The notes under the pieces are model-generated. The model searched no databases and was not told where the DNA came from. It saw only the letters and a program-made list of their open reading frames with translations. Below are positions 27,276 to 38,778 of a stretch of DNA of 64,000 nt, in pieces (position 1 is the stretch's first letter; every line of letters starts with the position of its first letter). The DNA comes from Eremophila alpestris peregrina (lineage: Eukaryota; Chordata; Aves; Passeriformes; Alaudidae): positions 194,405-258,404 of the forward strand of contig WMCF01000088.1 in assembly GCA_009792885.1 (NCBI GenBank), given 5' to 3'. Position numbers and translations under genes: made by a program.

Positions 27276-29202
27276 TTATATCACTTGAAAAGAATGCAGG
27301 AAATGCACAACAGAATTTCATTTTTATAGATATAAATGATATAATCTGAGTTATAAATGTTGGTAATGGATAGTGTTGGGAAGTGGCTGCTGTACTGATG
27401 AAGAATTAATACTGAGGTGGGCCAAGCTGGAGCCAGAGTGCTCTGAGGTACAGGTTTTTTCAATTTTTAAACCTTTCTCTAAAGATTTTGACTACTTTAT
27501 TCCTACTTGCATGCCTCTTAACCTACCACAACATGCCTTAAAGGCAAAATAAAAAGCAATTGAGTATGAGCTGTGCTGGGGGCCAGGCTTCCTTGGAATT
27601 TGAGTTATCAGTGATATTAACATACCTGCAGGCTGACTGGGTGATCTCTGCCTCTAGCCTTTGATGCAGCTCCTGGGTTGTTGGTTGTTATGGGTAAACT
27701 GCAGTTCTGGAAAGCTGATTTTTAGGATTTGGGCCCGCATTTGTGGAGGATTACATTGTTCTGAGTGCAGGCATGCGTTTTGTATGTGTGTGTTTGCAAA
27801 GGAGAGGTGTGCTCCCCATGGGAGATAAGGAGTCTGTGTCATTGGAATCAGAGCTGCTGTCCTAAGTGCAGTAAACTTCCTTTTTATTTTCTCCTTAGAC
27901 ATAACCAACTCACAGTTATCCCAGTTTTCTGAAAGTGCCAACTGACTCTTTTTTTCCCCTTTCTAAATCTCCCATTACCTGTTTTCCTTAGGCTCAGTTT
28001 AGCATTGTAGTGTGTGCAATGCATATTTCCACTGGGGACATCCTTCCTGCTTAGATATGTCCTGGAATTAATGTCACTCTTCCACAGCATCCTATTTCAG
28101 ATGGGAAATGAATGGACATAAGAACTGTGTGCTAAATAAATAAATAAATAAATAAATACCAATTTTAGAAGATTATGCTGTTTTTTTCTGAATAGAAAAG
28201 AGCTATGATGAGATAGGCACTGCAGTTTTGAGGGGATTTGTCAGGACCTGATTGGAATTCCGAGTCTCCTTTTACATAAAATCAATTATAAAATCTGAAG
28301 TGTGTGTTCAGAGCACTGTCAGCTCTGTGTTGCTGAAAAATGGAAGTTTGCTAGCATTAAAAAGGCCTCTTGATCCTTCAGTTCTGACCCAGCAGGTCTG
28401 TAGTGCAGTTGTTTGTTTGAATTTATCCCGGGGTGTGCATGAAGTGCTTCCTCAAGTAAACCAAATAAAACCAAACATCTTGGCTTGGGAAGTAAATAGG
28501 AAAAGGTGTGTGGGGAGAGGGGATAATTTATGCCTGGTGTAGGAAATACTTATATTTTCAGTGTATTTTCCCAGTGACACTGCAAAACCTGTAGAGATTT
28601 GCCAGTGAATGTAAGGGGAGGTTAATTCTTGTTAGCCAAGAACCAGAACAAATTATCTGTTTCAAGATAAGATGAAGATATTTTGTCACGCGGAGTTGTT
28701 CTGATGCTTCAGATTTACACACTTAACATCACTCCTCTTCTCTGTTAAAACTTCTACATATAAGGCAATTTGTATTTTTCCTGAAGAATTAACTCCAGAG
28801 CCTGGTCCTGGCTGCCTTGGGGTGAGATGCCATAGTCCAGAAGTGCCTTGTTCACAGCTGAGCACCAAGCATTGCTGGAAGCCCTAAATCATGCTGTTAC
28901 CTACACCAAAACTGAATGCTGAGCAGCCTCTGGGAATTAGGGCATAGCTCCTCTTGGATTTGGGGCTGTGCACAAGACAGACCTGCTGGAGGATGAAGTG
29001 AGTGTCTGTTAAATGAAGATTTAAGTTATAGATGTTTCACAGGAACATTCAATATTTATTAGTTTCTTTATGCACGTGCTGGAGTGGATTTGAGACAATT
29101 CAGATTTATTTTTTTAAAGCAAAGTTGGGCCATTTAGAAGAAATTAAAAATAACTTGTAGGCTCAACTGCTGGCTTAGGAGTTTAATGAAAGATCTGACT
29201 TT
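27276..29202. other. Non-coding stretch between CR1 fragments
   Basis: Apart from the TAAA microsatellite nothing is recognised. There are no exons with plausible splice sites and only short unrelated open frames. Confidence 0.5.
28133..28158 (+). repeat. (TAAA)n microsatellite, about 6.5 units
   Basis: An uninterrupted TAAA tetranucleotide run of 26 bp. It is likely length-polymorphic. Confidence 0.95.
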
Positions 29203-29533
29203 GGAGATCTTATGGCAGCCTTTTAGTACTTAAAGAAATGGTTATAGGAATGACAGAGACTTTTGACAAGGTGTATGGGAGTGACAGGACATGGGGGAAC
29301 AGGTTAGATAAGATATTGGGAAGGAACTCTTCCATGTGAGGGTGATTAGGCCCTGGCTCAGGGTGCCCAGAGAAGCGGTGGCTGCCCCTGGATCCCTGGA
29401 AGTGCCCAAGGCCAGGTTGGACAGGGCTTGGAGCAGCCTGGGATGGTGGAAGGTGTCCCTGCCCATGGCAGGGGATGGGACTGGATGGGCTGTAAGGTCC
29501 CTTCCAATCCAAAGCCTTCTGTAGTTCTATGAT
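29203..29533 (+). mobile_element. CR1 LINE 3' end, truncated
   Basis: Sense-strand CR1 landmarks appear in order: GATCTTATGGCAGCC near the left, TGCCCAGAGAAGCGGTGGCTGC in the middle, GGAGCAGCCTGGGATGGTGG, CCATGGCAGGGG, and a terminal TTCTATGATT. This is the 3' part of the reverse-transcriptase tail plus 3' UTR, 5'-truncated as is usual for CR1. The overlapping open frames on both strands belong to the repeat and are not host genes. Confidence 0.9.
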
Positions 29534-30589
29534 TTACATAAAACCAGTCTGCTTTACAATTGCAAAGCTTCACCTGACTTCAGCAGGGTTTCTTCCAGGG
29601 GCAGGCTGCAAGTTAGACATCCCTAATCCCTCTTATTTAAAGGAAGCATGACTGGCCTTCCCAGGGACAGTGGGACATGGCTTGGGTCCAGGGACTGCCA
29701 GTGAATGCAGCTGAAGTATTGCCCCCAAATGCAAAACAGTACCAGGCTTCCAAATTAGCTAAAATACTGTCAGCAGCATGGCAGCGTGTGCTCTGCCAGC
29801 CTGAGCAACCAGATTCCTTGTGCTGGGCAGGCAGCTCATGGAAAAACTGAGCTCAGTCGCTGGGTGGAGGCTTCGCTGGGCTCGCTGACCGGGAAGGAGG
29901 GCGCCGGCTGAGTTGCTAAGGAGCAACCTGTCTGGCTTGCCGTGGAAAATCCCGTGCCAGGAAGGGATGACTCTCCGAGTGCTCTGCTGGTGCTGCAGAA
30001 TGGCATGGGGAAAACGAGCTCTTAAAGCTTCGTAGCTCTCTCTTCGCGGCTCCTCCCTGGCCTTTGTGAGGGGATGGGTGTGCGAGCTTGGGGCGAAGTC
30101 AAGGGGAATCGAGAGATGCTTTGGGTGAAATCCGGTGGAATCAACAGCTGGCACTGATTTCCGTGGAGCCAGGATATCTGCTCTGACCGTGCCTTCAGCT
30201 GTTCTTGGGCTATCGTTCCGTTTAGTGCCACTTAAAACCACTTGTGCCCTCTCATCCTTCTGTGCCTTCGGCTCACCCAACTCATCACCAGAGACCTTTT
30301 GAAACGCAGTGTCTCCTTATTTTTTGGCCAAGCCACTATTCCCGACTGCTCTTCTGCAGTACTATCAGACTTCAATTACAAGTTTTGGGTTTGGTTTTTT
30401 TTTTCATTATTCCATAGTGTGATGCCACTTCTGAAAGAATAAAACCAACACCAGCCCGTCCAGCGCGGTTGGCTCGTTTTAAGCTCGGCTCTGCACAACG
30501 CAATCCGCAGCACCGATATAATTGCAGCAATTAACAGCAGCGGGGCGGTTTGTTTGTGCCATGCAAAGGCCATTTGGCGTGAATAGGAA
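29534..30589. other. Proximal upstream region of LRRFIP1
   Basis: GC and CpG rise from about 29,860 towards the CpG island, forming a shore. A GC box (GGGGCGG, 30542-30548) and an octamer-like ATGCAAAG (30561-30568) lie just upstream of the TATA-like element. No coding exon is recognised; the minus-strand open frame of 173 codons here resembles no family I know. Confidence 0.5.
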
Positions 30590-30912
30590 TATATATTTAT
30601 AAGCATCTGCCCTGGGTGCTATCCGGTGGATGTGCAGCCCGGAGGGAGGGCGGGCGTGCGCCGAGTTGTTGGGATGTGCTGGGGCTGTTTATCTTCCTCG
30701 GGGACAAACAGGAGGCCAGGAGGCGCTTTCCGTGCGGGTTTCGGAGCGATGCCCGGCGGCGGCAGGTGTGTGCTGTCACCCAGCTCCGCGCTGCCCCGGC
30801 CGCCGAGCGCGGCTCCCGCTCCCCGCCCGCTCCCCGCTCCCCGCTCCGCCCCCGGGCCGTGCCGGGCGCGTCCGGGCGGGCCCCGCCGGCACAGACAGCG
30901 GCAGCGGGAGCC
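30590..30912 (+). promoter_or_regulatory. LRRFIP1: LRRFIP1 proximal promoter and 5' UTR region
   Basis: A TATA-like run (TATATATTTATAA, 30590-30602) lies about 310 bp before the start codon, at the left edge of the CpG island. Further right are clustered GC-box-like repeats of CGCTCCC at about 30818-30856. The transcription start is not visible: if the TATA-like element works it would be near 30,625-30,635, otherwise the CpG island probably gives dispersed starts. An upstream ATG at 30749 is out of frame with the main start. The main frame stays open up to 30616 but has no in-frame ATG before 30913. Confidence 0.6.
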
Positions 30913-31110
30913 ATGGACGCGGCTGCCGAGTGCCTCAGCCCGGCTGCCCAGCAGCAGGTAAGGCCGGGGAGCTGCGGGGGGCTCCGGGGGGCTCGGGCAG
31001 CGCGGCCGGCTCTCCACGTGGTGGCCGGGAGCGGCTGGCGCCGTGTGAGCCCGGCCGTGCGGGCTCGCTTTGCACAATCGCTGACCAAAACGTGAGCTGC
31101 GAGCTGCTCC
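30610..31110. promoter_or_regulatory. LRRFIP1: CpG island over LRRFIP1 exon 1
   Basis: About 500 bp of very GC- and CpG-rich DNA spans the 5' UTR, exon 1 and the first 150 bp of intron 1. It is by far the strongest such block in the window and marks a promoter, consistent with the housekeeping-like expression of this gene family. The overlapping long open frames on both strands here reflect low stop density, not extra genes. Confidence 0.9.
30913..30957 (+). CDS. LRRFIP1: LRRFIP1 exon 1 (coding part)
   Basis: Encodes MDAAAECLSPAAQQQ (15 codons) and ends at donor CAG|GTAAGG. The ATG sits in a strong Kozak context (GCC ATG G). The piece CLSPxAQ followed directly by AEARL from exon 2 matches the known N-terminus of the short LRRFIP1 isoform (DCLSPEAQ...AEARL in mammals), which supports both the start and the junction. 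The first residues differ from the mammalian form and are shorter, as expected for a divergent N-terminus. The alternative N-terminus beginning MGTQGPGRKR known in mammals was not found in this window. Confidence 0.88.
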
Positions 31111-34100
31111 GGGAGTGCCAGCGGAACCTGCTGCATGATTGCTAAGTGTCACGGCAGCCCCCTGGGACCTTCAGATGGCCGCGGGCGGGTCAGGCATCCC
31201 TGACACGAGCTGTCACTGACAAAGACAGGGAGAGGAGCCCAGCCCAGGATGGGCTGCCGGGCGCTGGGGGCATTAGAAGGGAATCCCTGTGCTTACGTGT
31301 AGGCTAAAGGTTCATCAGCCTGCTGCCTCTGAATAGTAATTTGCATTTAAGAGAAAGGTGAGGAGTAAAGCAGGATGTGGAGTGACCGAGCCCTGTGTGA
31401 TTCACGGGTTCATTACCATGTGAGTAAGTGGTGCAAAGTGTTGTTTGTATTTATAACTCATATGCAAAAAAATGTCAGATAAATATGCTGGTTTGACCTC
31501 TTAAACATAGAAGTCATTACAGTCGCTCTTGTTTCGATGCTAAGTAGTCACCACTCACAGGTGAGCTCCTGGAACTCCTAGGTTGGGTCACATGTTGCTC
31601 AAATGGAGAGGGGAAAAACATTGCCATGGGTTAGCACTGGTTCTACCCGGTAGCTATGTTGGTCAGCTGTGTTACAGGAATATTGCAAATCAGGTGTTGC
31701 ATGTCCAAACAGACTTTAAATTATGTAGGAGTGCAAGAAACCTTATCAGATTTTTGACTGATGAAGTGTGACTTGGCTAAAGAGAATGAACAGTCCTATA
31801 ATATTTGAGGAAGAGGATACAGAATACTGGAACGGGACAGCATCCATCATGAAAACTTGCTGGCCCCAAAAATGACTGGCTGGCTGTGTCTTAAGCATGT
31901 TGGCAAGAGGTTTAAATCAGCCTGAGAATAGTTATTGCAGCAATGCACAGCAATGGTTGCTTAAAGAGAGCAGGTGTAATTTAGTCAGGCAGACTTGTGT
32001 TTTAAGGTTTCTCTGGCAGTGGCATCAGAGAGCTTTTCCGGGTATGGTTTGGTGCTGGCAAGCTAACACTTCAATCCTCCACAAAAAATACGACACTGAC
32101 TTTGATTACTAGTCTTAGAAGCAGGTAATTTTGAGTGCACTGGAATTGAGGGGTGCTTTGTATGGCTGGAAAACTCTTACACATGTAACTATGTGGCAAG
32201 TCAACATGGTCATTTTTCACCGCTCAGAAAAGCAGCATAACTTCCTGTCTTTGTTGGCCGTGTCTTGGGGCTTCCAGGCGAACAATGAAGCCCTGGCCAT
32301 TTCAGGAGGGAAAGGCTCTGAGAATGCACACCTTCAGGATGTGTGTGTGTGTGTCACTGGCCTCTACCTTAGCAACTCACCTAAATAATTCTCTCATCGC
32401 CTCAATAATGACAGCGCGGCTTCCCCGGCGCAGTGCGCGGGGCCAGGAAGCTGCTGCTTCCGTCACCATGTCACCATTGTGCTCTATCCCCTGGCCACAG
32501 GCACAGCCAGGCCTCATCCCCACCAGTGGGGTTTGAAAAGGGGCTGTGCAGGGCTCAGTCCACACCAGCTGCATGTCCCGTGCTCCTGCTTGAAGATGCT
32601 TCTCACCCTTTCCAGCTGATACCCAATACCTGGTTTGGTTTTTTTTCAGTGGGGAGTTGTGCTCTAGTTACAACCTGCTTAGTTTCTCCCTCTTCACATA
32701 TACTGAACTGCTTAAGCCAGGGTAAAGATTTGCTGCTGCACAGGGCTGGATTTTTATTTTCAGGCTGAGTGACCCTGAAGCAGGAGTGTCAAGTGCTGAG
32801 CAAGTAGCCCGGCAAAAGCAACGAGCATTCTGTGGTTCAACAGTGCATTTGTTTCAGGGCTTGGTGACTGTAAATCATTCTGAGCAACTGCAATAAAAAG
32901 ACAAGAATTCAGTGTGTGTATCTGTAGAATTTGAGCGAGTCCCATAAATTTAGGTGATGATTTTTCAGCTGGTGCCCAGTTCCATGCTCATCTCAGCAGT
33001 CTGGTTGCCATCTCCTCTCATTTTGCCCATGGGGCTTTACAGAAGCCTCTTATGAGGTTTGGGGTTTTTTTTGGTATGACATGCTCAGTAGGGCTGAAGC
33101 TGCCAGTTCTTCTTGTCAGATGAGCAATATTTCATAAAAGGGAAGTTGCAAAAGCTTTGTAATGAGTGCAATTAGGCTTCATATTTTTATTCTTCTGTTT
33201 TTGACAGTGATCTGTCACTTTTGATTGAGGCCTGTATTGCTTGCTGAGTCACTAGTGAATTTTAGATGATTTTAAGATCACTTCCTTCAGTCTTAGTTAT
33301 TTCTAATTTCTTCTCTTTTTTAAAAATTTTTAATCCCTTGAATAGTTATTTATGCCTTAGGCAGCCTAAAGAACAGCTTTCAGTAAGCTGAATTTCAGAA
33401 GTGTGTGAATTTTTGGGGTGGTTTTCTAATGTTCAGCAGTGTCTCTTGCAGGCTGCAGTCTGTCTCTGCTACTGCCCTTAGAGGTGACTCGACTCTGGGC
33501 TCTGCCAAGAGTTTGGGCTGGACCAAGACCAAAGTCAGCCAGGCAAAGCCTGTTTTGGTTTAGTCAGCACAGAGAGAGAAATGTAAAGTTAGCATTGCTG
33601 CTTGCAGGCTGTGCAAGAAATCAAGGTATTTATAGCACAGAGCAGAGTCCAAGAGTCTCAGAGAGTGTGGTTTGACAAACTCCGATGGGTTCAGTCACGC
33701 CCGTGCTTCTGAGGAGGAGGCCCACAATAAATCTGATGCTCCTCTGTGTTTGTCTGAAAGTCTGGCCTGTGTTTTGACTCTTACATCTCCTGAAGGTTCC
33801 CAGCTTGAGCAGGTGGGGGTGGCAGTGGGGCTGTGCTGGGTGTCCTCACCCTGTGCTGTGGGGACACCCACTGTACCTGAGCTGGGCTTTGGCACAGGAA
33901 AACCTGTGTGCAACAGGCCCTTTTTGGCTCCCACACTTGCTGCAGCATTTTTTGGGTGTTGAGGCTGCTACCAGACTTTGGTTTGACTTTGGTAACATTG
34001 TACCCAGTGAGGTGTGAACTCATCCCTGCCTTGATGGATTTACTTCCTCTGAGCTCATGGGCAACCCCAGGTTTGTCACCAATGCCACCTACAGAGTATA

Positions 34101-34634
34101 AAAAGAAAATTCATTCTGAGTTAAGTCATTCCGTCCACCAAAGCCTGCTAGAAGTGGGATTATGAAGGCCACACGTTGGCCATTGGATGGCTGGACTGAC
34201 TAGAGCATGATATATTTCTGTTGAGCTAGAGAGCAGCCTCCAAAGACTTGTGGGTAGCCTCACATACTGAAGCCTTTTTATTTTTTCTCTTTGCATATTT
34301 CCTGTCCCCTGTTCTCTCATTTTGCCATGGGCTTGAAAACCCTTTAGGGAAGGATGGCCTGTTTCTTACAAACCCCCCTTTGTCCTGCACAAATGAGCTG
34401 GTGTTTGGTCAGGAACCATGGTGAAAATAACTGTGTAATCATCTAAATGGCACCCAGACATCCTTGAGAACATGCTTGAAAATATTCCTGAGTGCTTGAT
34501 GCAACCCTTAAGGAAGAGCAGCCTTCTGACAGAGAAGTTGGGGTCACTAAGGAGCCAAGAGCACGTTATGACATGATTTGGTGGGGACTTACTCCTTTAT
34601 TCCATGAGGACATTTAGGCAGTGAAACAGAAGCA

Positions 34635-34791
34635 TGGAGAGGCTGTGGAGCCACCCAGCTCAGAGGTTTTCAAAAGCCATCTGGACCAAGTCCTAAGCAG
34701 TGTGATCTGAATGTGATGCTGACCCTGCTTTGAGCAGGAGGGTGGGCTGGAGACCTCATGAGGTTCCTCCAGCCTGAACAATTCTGTAATT
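34635..34791 (+). mobile_element. CR1 LINE 3'-end fragment, diverged
   Basis: Sense CR1 landmarks are present: GGTTTTCAAAAGCCATCTGGA, CTGACCCTGCTTTGAGCAGG, GAGACCTCATGAGGTTCCTCC and a terminal AACAATTCTGTAATTAT. It is more diverged than the copies at 29.2 and 38.5 kb, so an older insertion. It lies within intron 1. Confidence 0.75.
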
Positions 34792-36249
34792 ATTTATTTC
34801 AATGTGATGAAAATGAGTTGCTTTAAAATATGAGTGTTCCGGACATAGTAACACTTGATGACTTCTTACAAAAGTGCCAGTATATGCTAATCACAGGTTT
34901 TTAGCTTAAAGTTCAAGAACCCAGGATACCGTTTCTGTTGTTTGTATTCAAAGATACTTAAGGCTGGTGTGGTCATGGAAAGAAAAAGTTCATAAATAAA
35001 CAGTATGCTTGTTCTGAGATGTAAGCCATTGTTAGTTAAAGCTGCTGCGTGAAAATGTGTTACTCTTACAAGGTCTGCAGGTTGGCTTTAAATGGGCAGC
35101 TGGAGGGCTGCAAAGATGAAATAGAATAAAGTGGAGATGCCCCATGGATTTGCACTAAAACCAGAATTATATCCTAAGAAAAGACACACAAAACTTGTGG
35201 TTTTGCACAAAGGAAAATTCATTTAACTTCCTGCAGTTAGTATGTGTAATTTAGAAACTGGCAAGCCTCATTCTCAGAAAGGCCTGAGAAAAACTGTCTA
35301 AATTTTTTATTTTTTTCCTGTTTCTCAAGTTGCTTAATTTCATATTATATTGTGATTTCTTATGGGAGAATATATAATTCTGCAGCATAGCTATCAAGTG
35401 TGTAAATCCTTTGGCCCTTATCATACAAGGAAAACAAGGGGAAATATGTATAATTTGAATTACATCTGAATTTTACATGTAGGCACCTAGTTCTGATGTG
35501 AAAGCTCAGCTGGTTATTGAAATTCATGAGGATGACAGCTACAATCATGTTAACATCTAAATAATCTTGTTTCTGCCTTTTTTTGTCAGGAGGGAAGTAG
35601 GGGGTATACAGCCTGGGCTGTTTGGTGTGTTTTGCTTATGGAGACTTTAGGCCCCTTTGTTTTCCATAGGGGAAAAACCAGTTTGTGTTATTCCTCACCT
35701 CTATCAGGTGGGATTTGCCAGTGTTTATTTTTAAACAAACAGAAGGCATCGCATCAAGTTGCTATCAGGCTTGTTTCCAGAGCTGTGATTTCGTGCCTTT
35801 AGCACACATTTCAGGGCATGTTTGGATAGTGGGTGTCATGAGCAATTTCAAACACTGCAGGTGGATCACGGCACTGCCTGCCAGGGATTCCACCCAGGCT
35901 TTGCCCAGCAGCAGCAGGGCTGGGCCTTTCTTTCCTTGGACTGACTGCTTCAGGCTGGGAGGTGTTGCTGAACACACATTTAGGGATTCATGCCTGCACC
36001 CAGAGCCTGCTGTCACCTGGCTCTGTAAGTAACAGGTTATGAGAGGGGATGGTTTTGGGTGCAAGTGTGGAGGGTCTGCTCCTACTGCGAGTTTCTGTCC
36101 ATGGCAGAGCCACTTACCTTGAAATTCAGGCAAAGAACTCAAGGGAGAGCAGCTCTGTGCAAAACCAGCCCTTTGCTCTCTCTGCCATGGGCTTTTTTTT
36201 TTTTAATTCTCTGAGAAGGCTTGTTTTCTTGTTACAATTTTTCAGTCTT

Positions 36250-36630
36250 CACAGAATCACAGAATATTTGGGGTTGGACAGGACCTCTGGAATCCCAGTC
36301 CAATCCCCTGGGTCACCTAGACCAGGTGAAACATGTCCAGTTGGGTTTGGGATGCCTCCAGAGAGGGAGACTCCACAGCCTCCCTGGACAGCTGTTCCAA
36401 TGCTCTGCCACCCTCAATAAACAGAAGTTCTTCCTCATGTTGAGGTGGAACTTCTTGTGGTTTAGTTTATGGCCATTGCTCCTCATCCTGCCACTGGGCA
36501 CCACTAAGAAGAGTCTGGCACCACCCTCTTGATACCTGCCTTTGGGATATTTGTATGGATTTATGAGATCCCCTCTTGGTCTTCTCCAGTCTGAGGTTTT
36601 AAGGTCTGCATCATCACAAGGCTCCTGGCC
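36250..36630 (-). mobile_element. CR1 LINE 3' end, antisense to LRRFIP1
   Basis: Begins CACAGAATCACAGAATATTT and runs through GGACCTCTGGAA, CTCCACAGCCTCCCTGG, TTCTTCCTCATGTTGAGGTG and GAGATCCCCTCTTGGTCTTC. This is the reverse complement of an older CR1 subfamily 3' region. The right boundary is uncertain by tens of bases. It lies in intron 1. Confidence 0.85.
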
Positions 36631-37786
36631 CTCCCAAACATCAGCTCGTGTTTGATTTTCATCAGCCCTTTTCTGTTAACTGCAAGTTTCAACCATTCTA
36701 CTCCTTTTCTTTTAGCTTTTTTTCCATGTTTTGTGTTTTTGAAGGCTGTGACCCTTTTTCCTGGGCTTGAATGGTGAATGCACTTACAGAAGGGAAAAGA
36801 AATTATGTTTTTTTTTTTTGTGGTTTCCCTTCTGTTTAGAAGCACTACTGAAAACACCAGCATTTTGATTTCTCTGTGTGCTTCACCTTGATATTATGGC
36901 AGTTTGCTGTCGATTTGGATGCTATACTTACAGTAAAAGGTTTCAGAGGCAGAGGAGGTGGGTGTAACACCAGGGTGCCTTTGGCTGCCTGCTGAGCTGT
37001 TCTGAATTCCACCGGAGGAGTTGCTCATGGCTGTAACTGTACCAAGCCCGAGCTCATTTTACGTCTTCCTCTGTAGGGCCTATTGGCTTTGCCTGGGATT
37101 TAAAGCAGAATATTAAAAATGTTACTCTATAGCATGTTCCATCACTCCCAACTGGGCTGAAGTCAGGAAGCACTGTAGATCTCTCGAGAGGTCTGTTCTT
37201 GGCAAAATTCCACTCCAGCGAGGTTTGGACTGGAATATGGAATTTTAGAGATTTATGATGGAGCTAGTGCATTTTCTCTCCATAATTTCAGCCTTAGCTG
37301 TGCATAATGAACTCCAGTGTTTACCCAACTCCTGTGCCCAGGTATGTGTGCACAGTGTCAGCAGTTAGGAAAAATGGCACATAATGTGTTTGGTGTTGGT
37401 CAAATTAATTCATCAATAAAAAACAATCCATGCTGCAGGGGAGGGGAAAAAAACCCAAAACAACCCGAAACAAAAAGAGCAAAACCTGCCTTTCTTAAAT
37501 AGATCTCCCTGCTTCCTCTCCAGCCACACAAATAATAATTAAAGAGCTCTTTTAAACACAAGTGCTGAGGGAGGGTAGTGCCTGCACGGGGGTGTTTTAC
37601 CTGACTGTTAAGATAACAAGTTCGGGAAGGCAGGGCCATTACCTGCAGTAGGGAATTAACTCCTACAGATGTGTTTACAGCCTTGCCGAGTCAAGCCTCC
37701 CCACTCCCTGCCCTGCTTTCCGGAGTGTGCTCCCCGTTGGGCTGCCCAGCTTTCATCTCATCCCATGCCTGTGTTCCCCTTCCCAG

Positions 37787-37873
37787 GCTGAAGCGAGACT
37801 CGCGGCCAAGCGAGCGGCGCGGGCGGAGGCGAGGGAGATCCGGATGAAAGAGCTGGAGAGGCAGCAGAAGGAG
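37787..37873 (+). CDS. LRRFIP1: LRRFIP1 exon 2 (charged N-terminal helix)
   Basis: 29 codons, AEARLAAKRAARAEAR at the start and KELERQQKE at the end, bounded by TTCCCAG and GAG|GTAAGG. Composition is Ala/Arg/Glu/Lys with helix-favouring spacing and no Gly or Pro. This segment is nearly invariant in LRRFIP1 and its paralogue LRRFIP2, and is the most confident exon in the window. Unlike the surrounding introns it is rich in CpG (CGCGGCCAAGCGAGCGGCGC), as expected for Arg/Ala codons. The reading frame happens to remain open for 29 codons into the next intron. Confidence 0.97.
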
Positions 37874-38508
37874 GTAAGGCTTTGGGGGGTGCCTGGGTTG
37901 TGTCCAGCGAGGAAGATGTTCCCAGATCCTGGAACAGAGGGCCTGTTTGTATTGTGTTGAAATAGTCTGCGTGGAGCTAAGGTTGATCATAGAAAAAACC
38001 TGGGAAAATCACATATCAATGATTTTATCTCGGTGAAGCCAGTGTAATTATTCACAGAAAATCCTGGTGGTTAGTAATTCTTGTTTAATGTTAAACTTTG
38101 AAGTATGCAGCTTCTTTGTGTGCCTGTCCCAGGCGGTGCATTCTTATCACTTCGTTAGAAATCCAATGAATATGGAAGATTCCTGGCCCTTGTATAACTC
38201 CACTGTGAAATTGTTCTGCTTCCTGCTGTGAAGCTGGTGCCGTGCCCTCCCCAGGTTTGTAAAAAGGATGGGCTGCTGTTGGCAGGAGCAAGGGTAGAAA
38301 CTGCACTTGGCAAAGCATTACCTGGTGAATTGAACCAGAAGCACTCAAAACTTGTGCTTGGTGATGTGCATTCAGTGAAACAGCAGAGTAGCTGCAAGAG
38401 GAATAACAGTAATCACAACTTAGTTTTTTCAGTAGATTTTTGAAGGAGGGAGAAGTAGGGAGTCTGGGGGCAAGGCCTGGGAATACATAGTAAGAATAAA
38501 TGTGGGGC

Positions 38509-38778
38509 GGGAAAAAAGGGAAATGGCTTCACTCTGACAGAGGGCAGAGCTGGATTGGATATGAGGAAAAACATCTTCTCTGTGAGAGTGGTGATGCCCT
38601 GTCACAGGTTACCCAGAGAAGCTGTGGCTGCCCAGTCTCTGGCAGTGTCCAAGGCTGGGTTGGATGGGGCTTGGAGCAACCTGGGATTGTGGAAGGAGTC
38701 CCTGCGCATGGCAGGGGTGGGACTGGATGATCCTAAAGTCCCTTCCAACCCAGGCCATTCAGTAATTCAGTGATTGTA
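38509..38778 (+). mobile_element. CR1 LINE 3' end, sense to LRRFIP1
   Basis: Contains GATATGAGGAAAAACATCTT, GTTACCCAGAGAAGCTGTGG, TTGGATGGGGCTTGGAGCAAC, GGACTGGATGATCC and AGTCCCTTCCAACCC, then a decayed octamer tail at TAATTCAGTGATTG. This is the standard CR1 3' end, 5'-truncated. The overlapping open frames belong to the repeat. Confidence 0.9.

Larger units (their letters stand above)
30958..37786 (+). other. LRRFIP1: LRRFIP1 intron 1
   Basis: About 6.8 kb from GTAAGG to TTCCCAG. It holds two CR1 fragments (34,635 and 36,250), a GT run near 32,340 and a small A/C tract at about 37448-37480. The left 150 bp belong to the CpG island. No additional phase-compatible exon was recognised. Confidence 0.85.

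Noticed and set aside
30597..31152. Several 110-179-codon frames on both strands around the CpG island
   Set aside because: Stop-poor GC-rich DNA. Only the + strand frame starting at 30913 has a match to a known protein and a valid splice junction.
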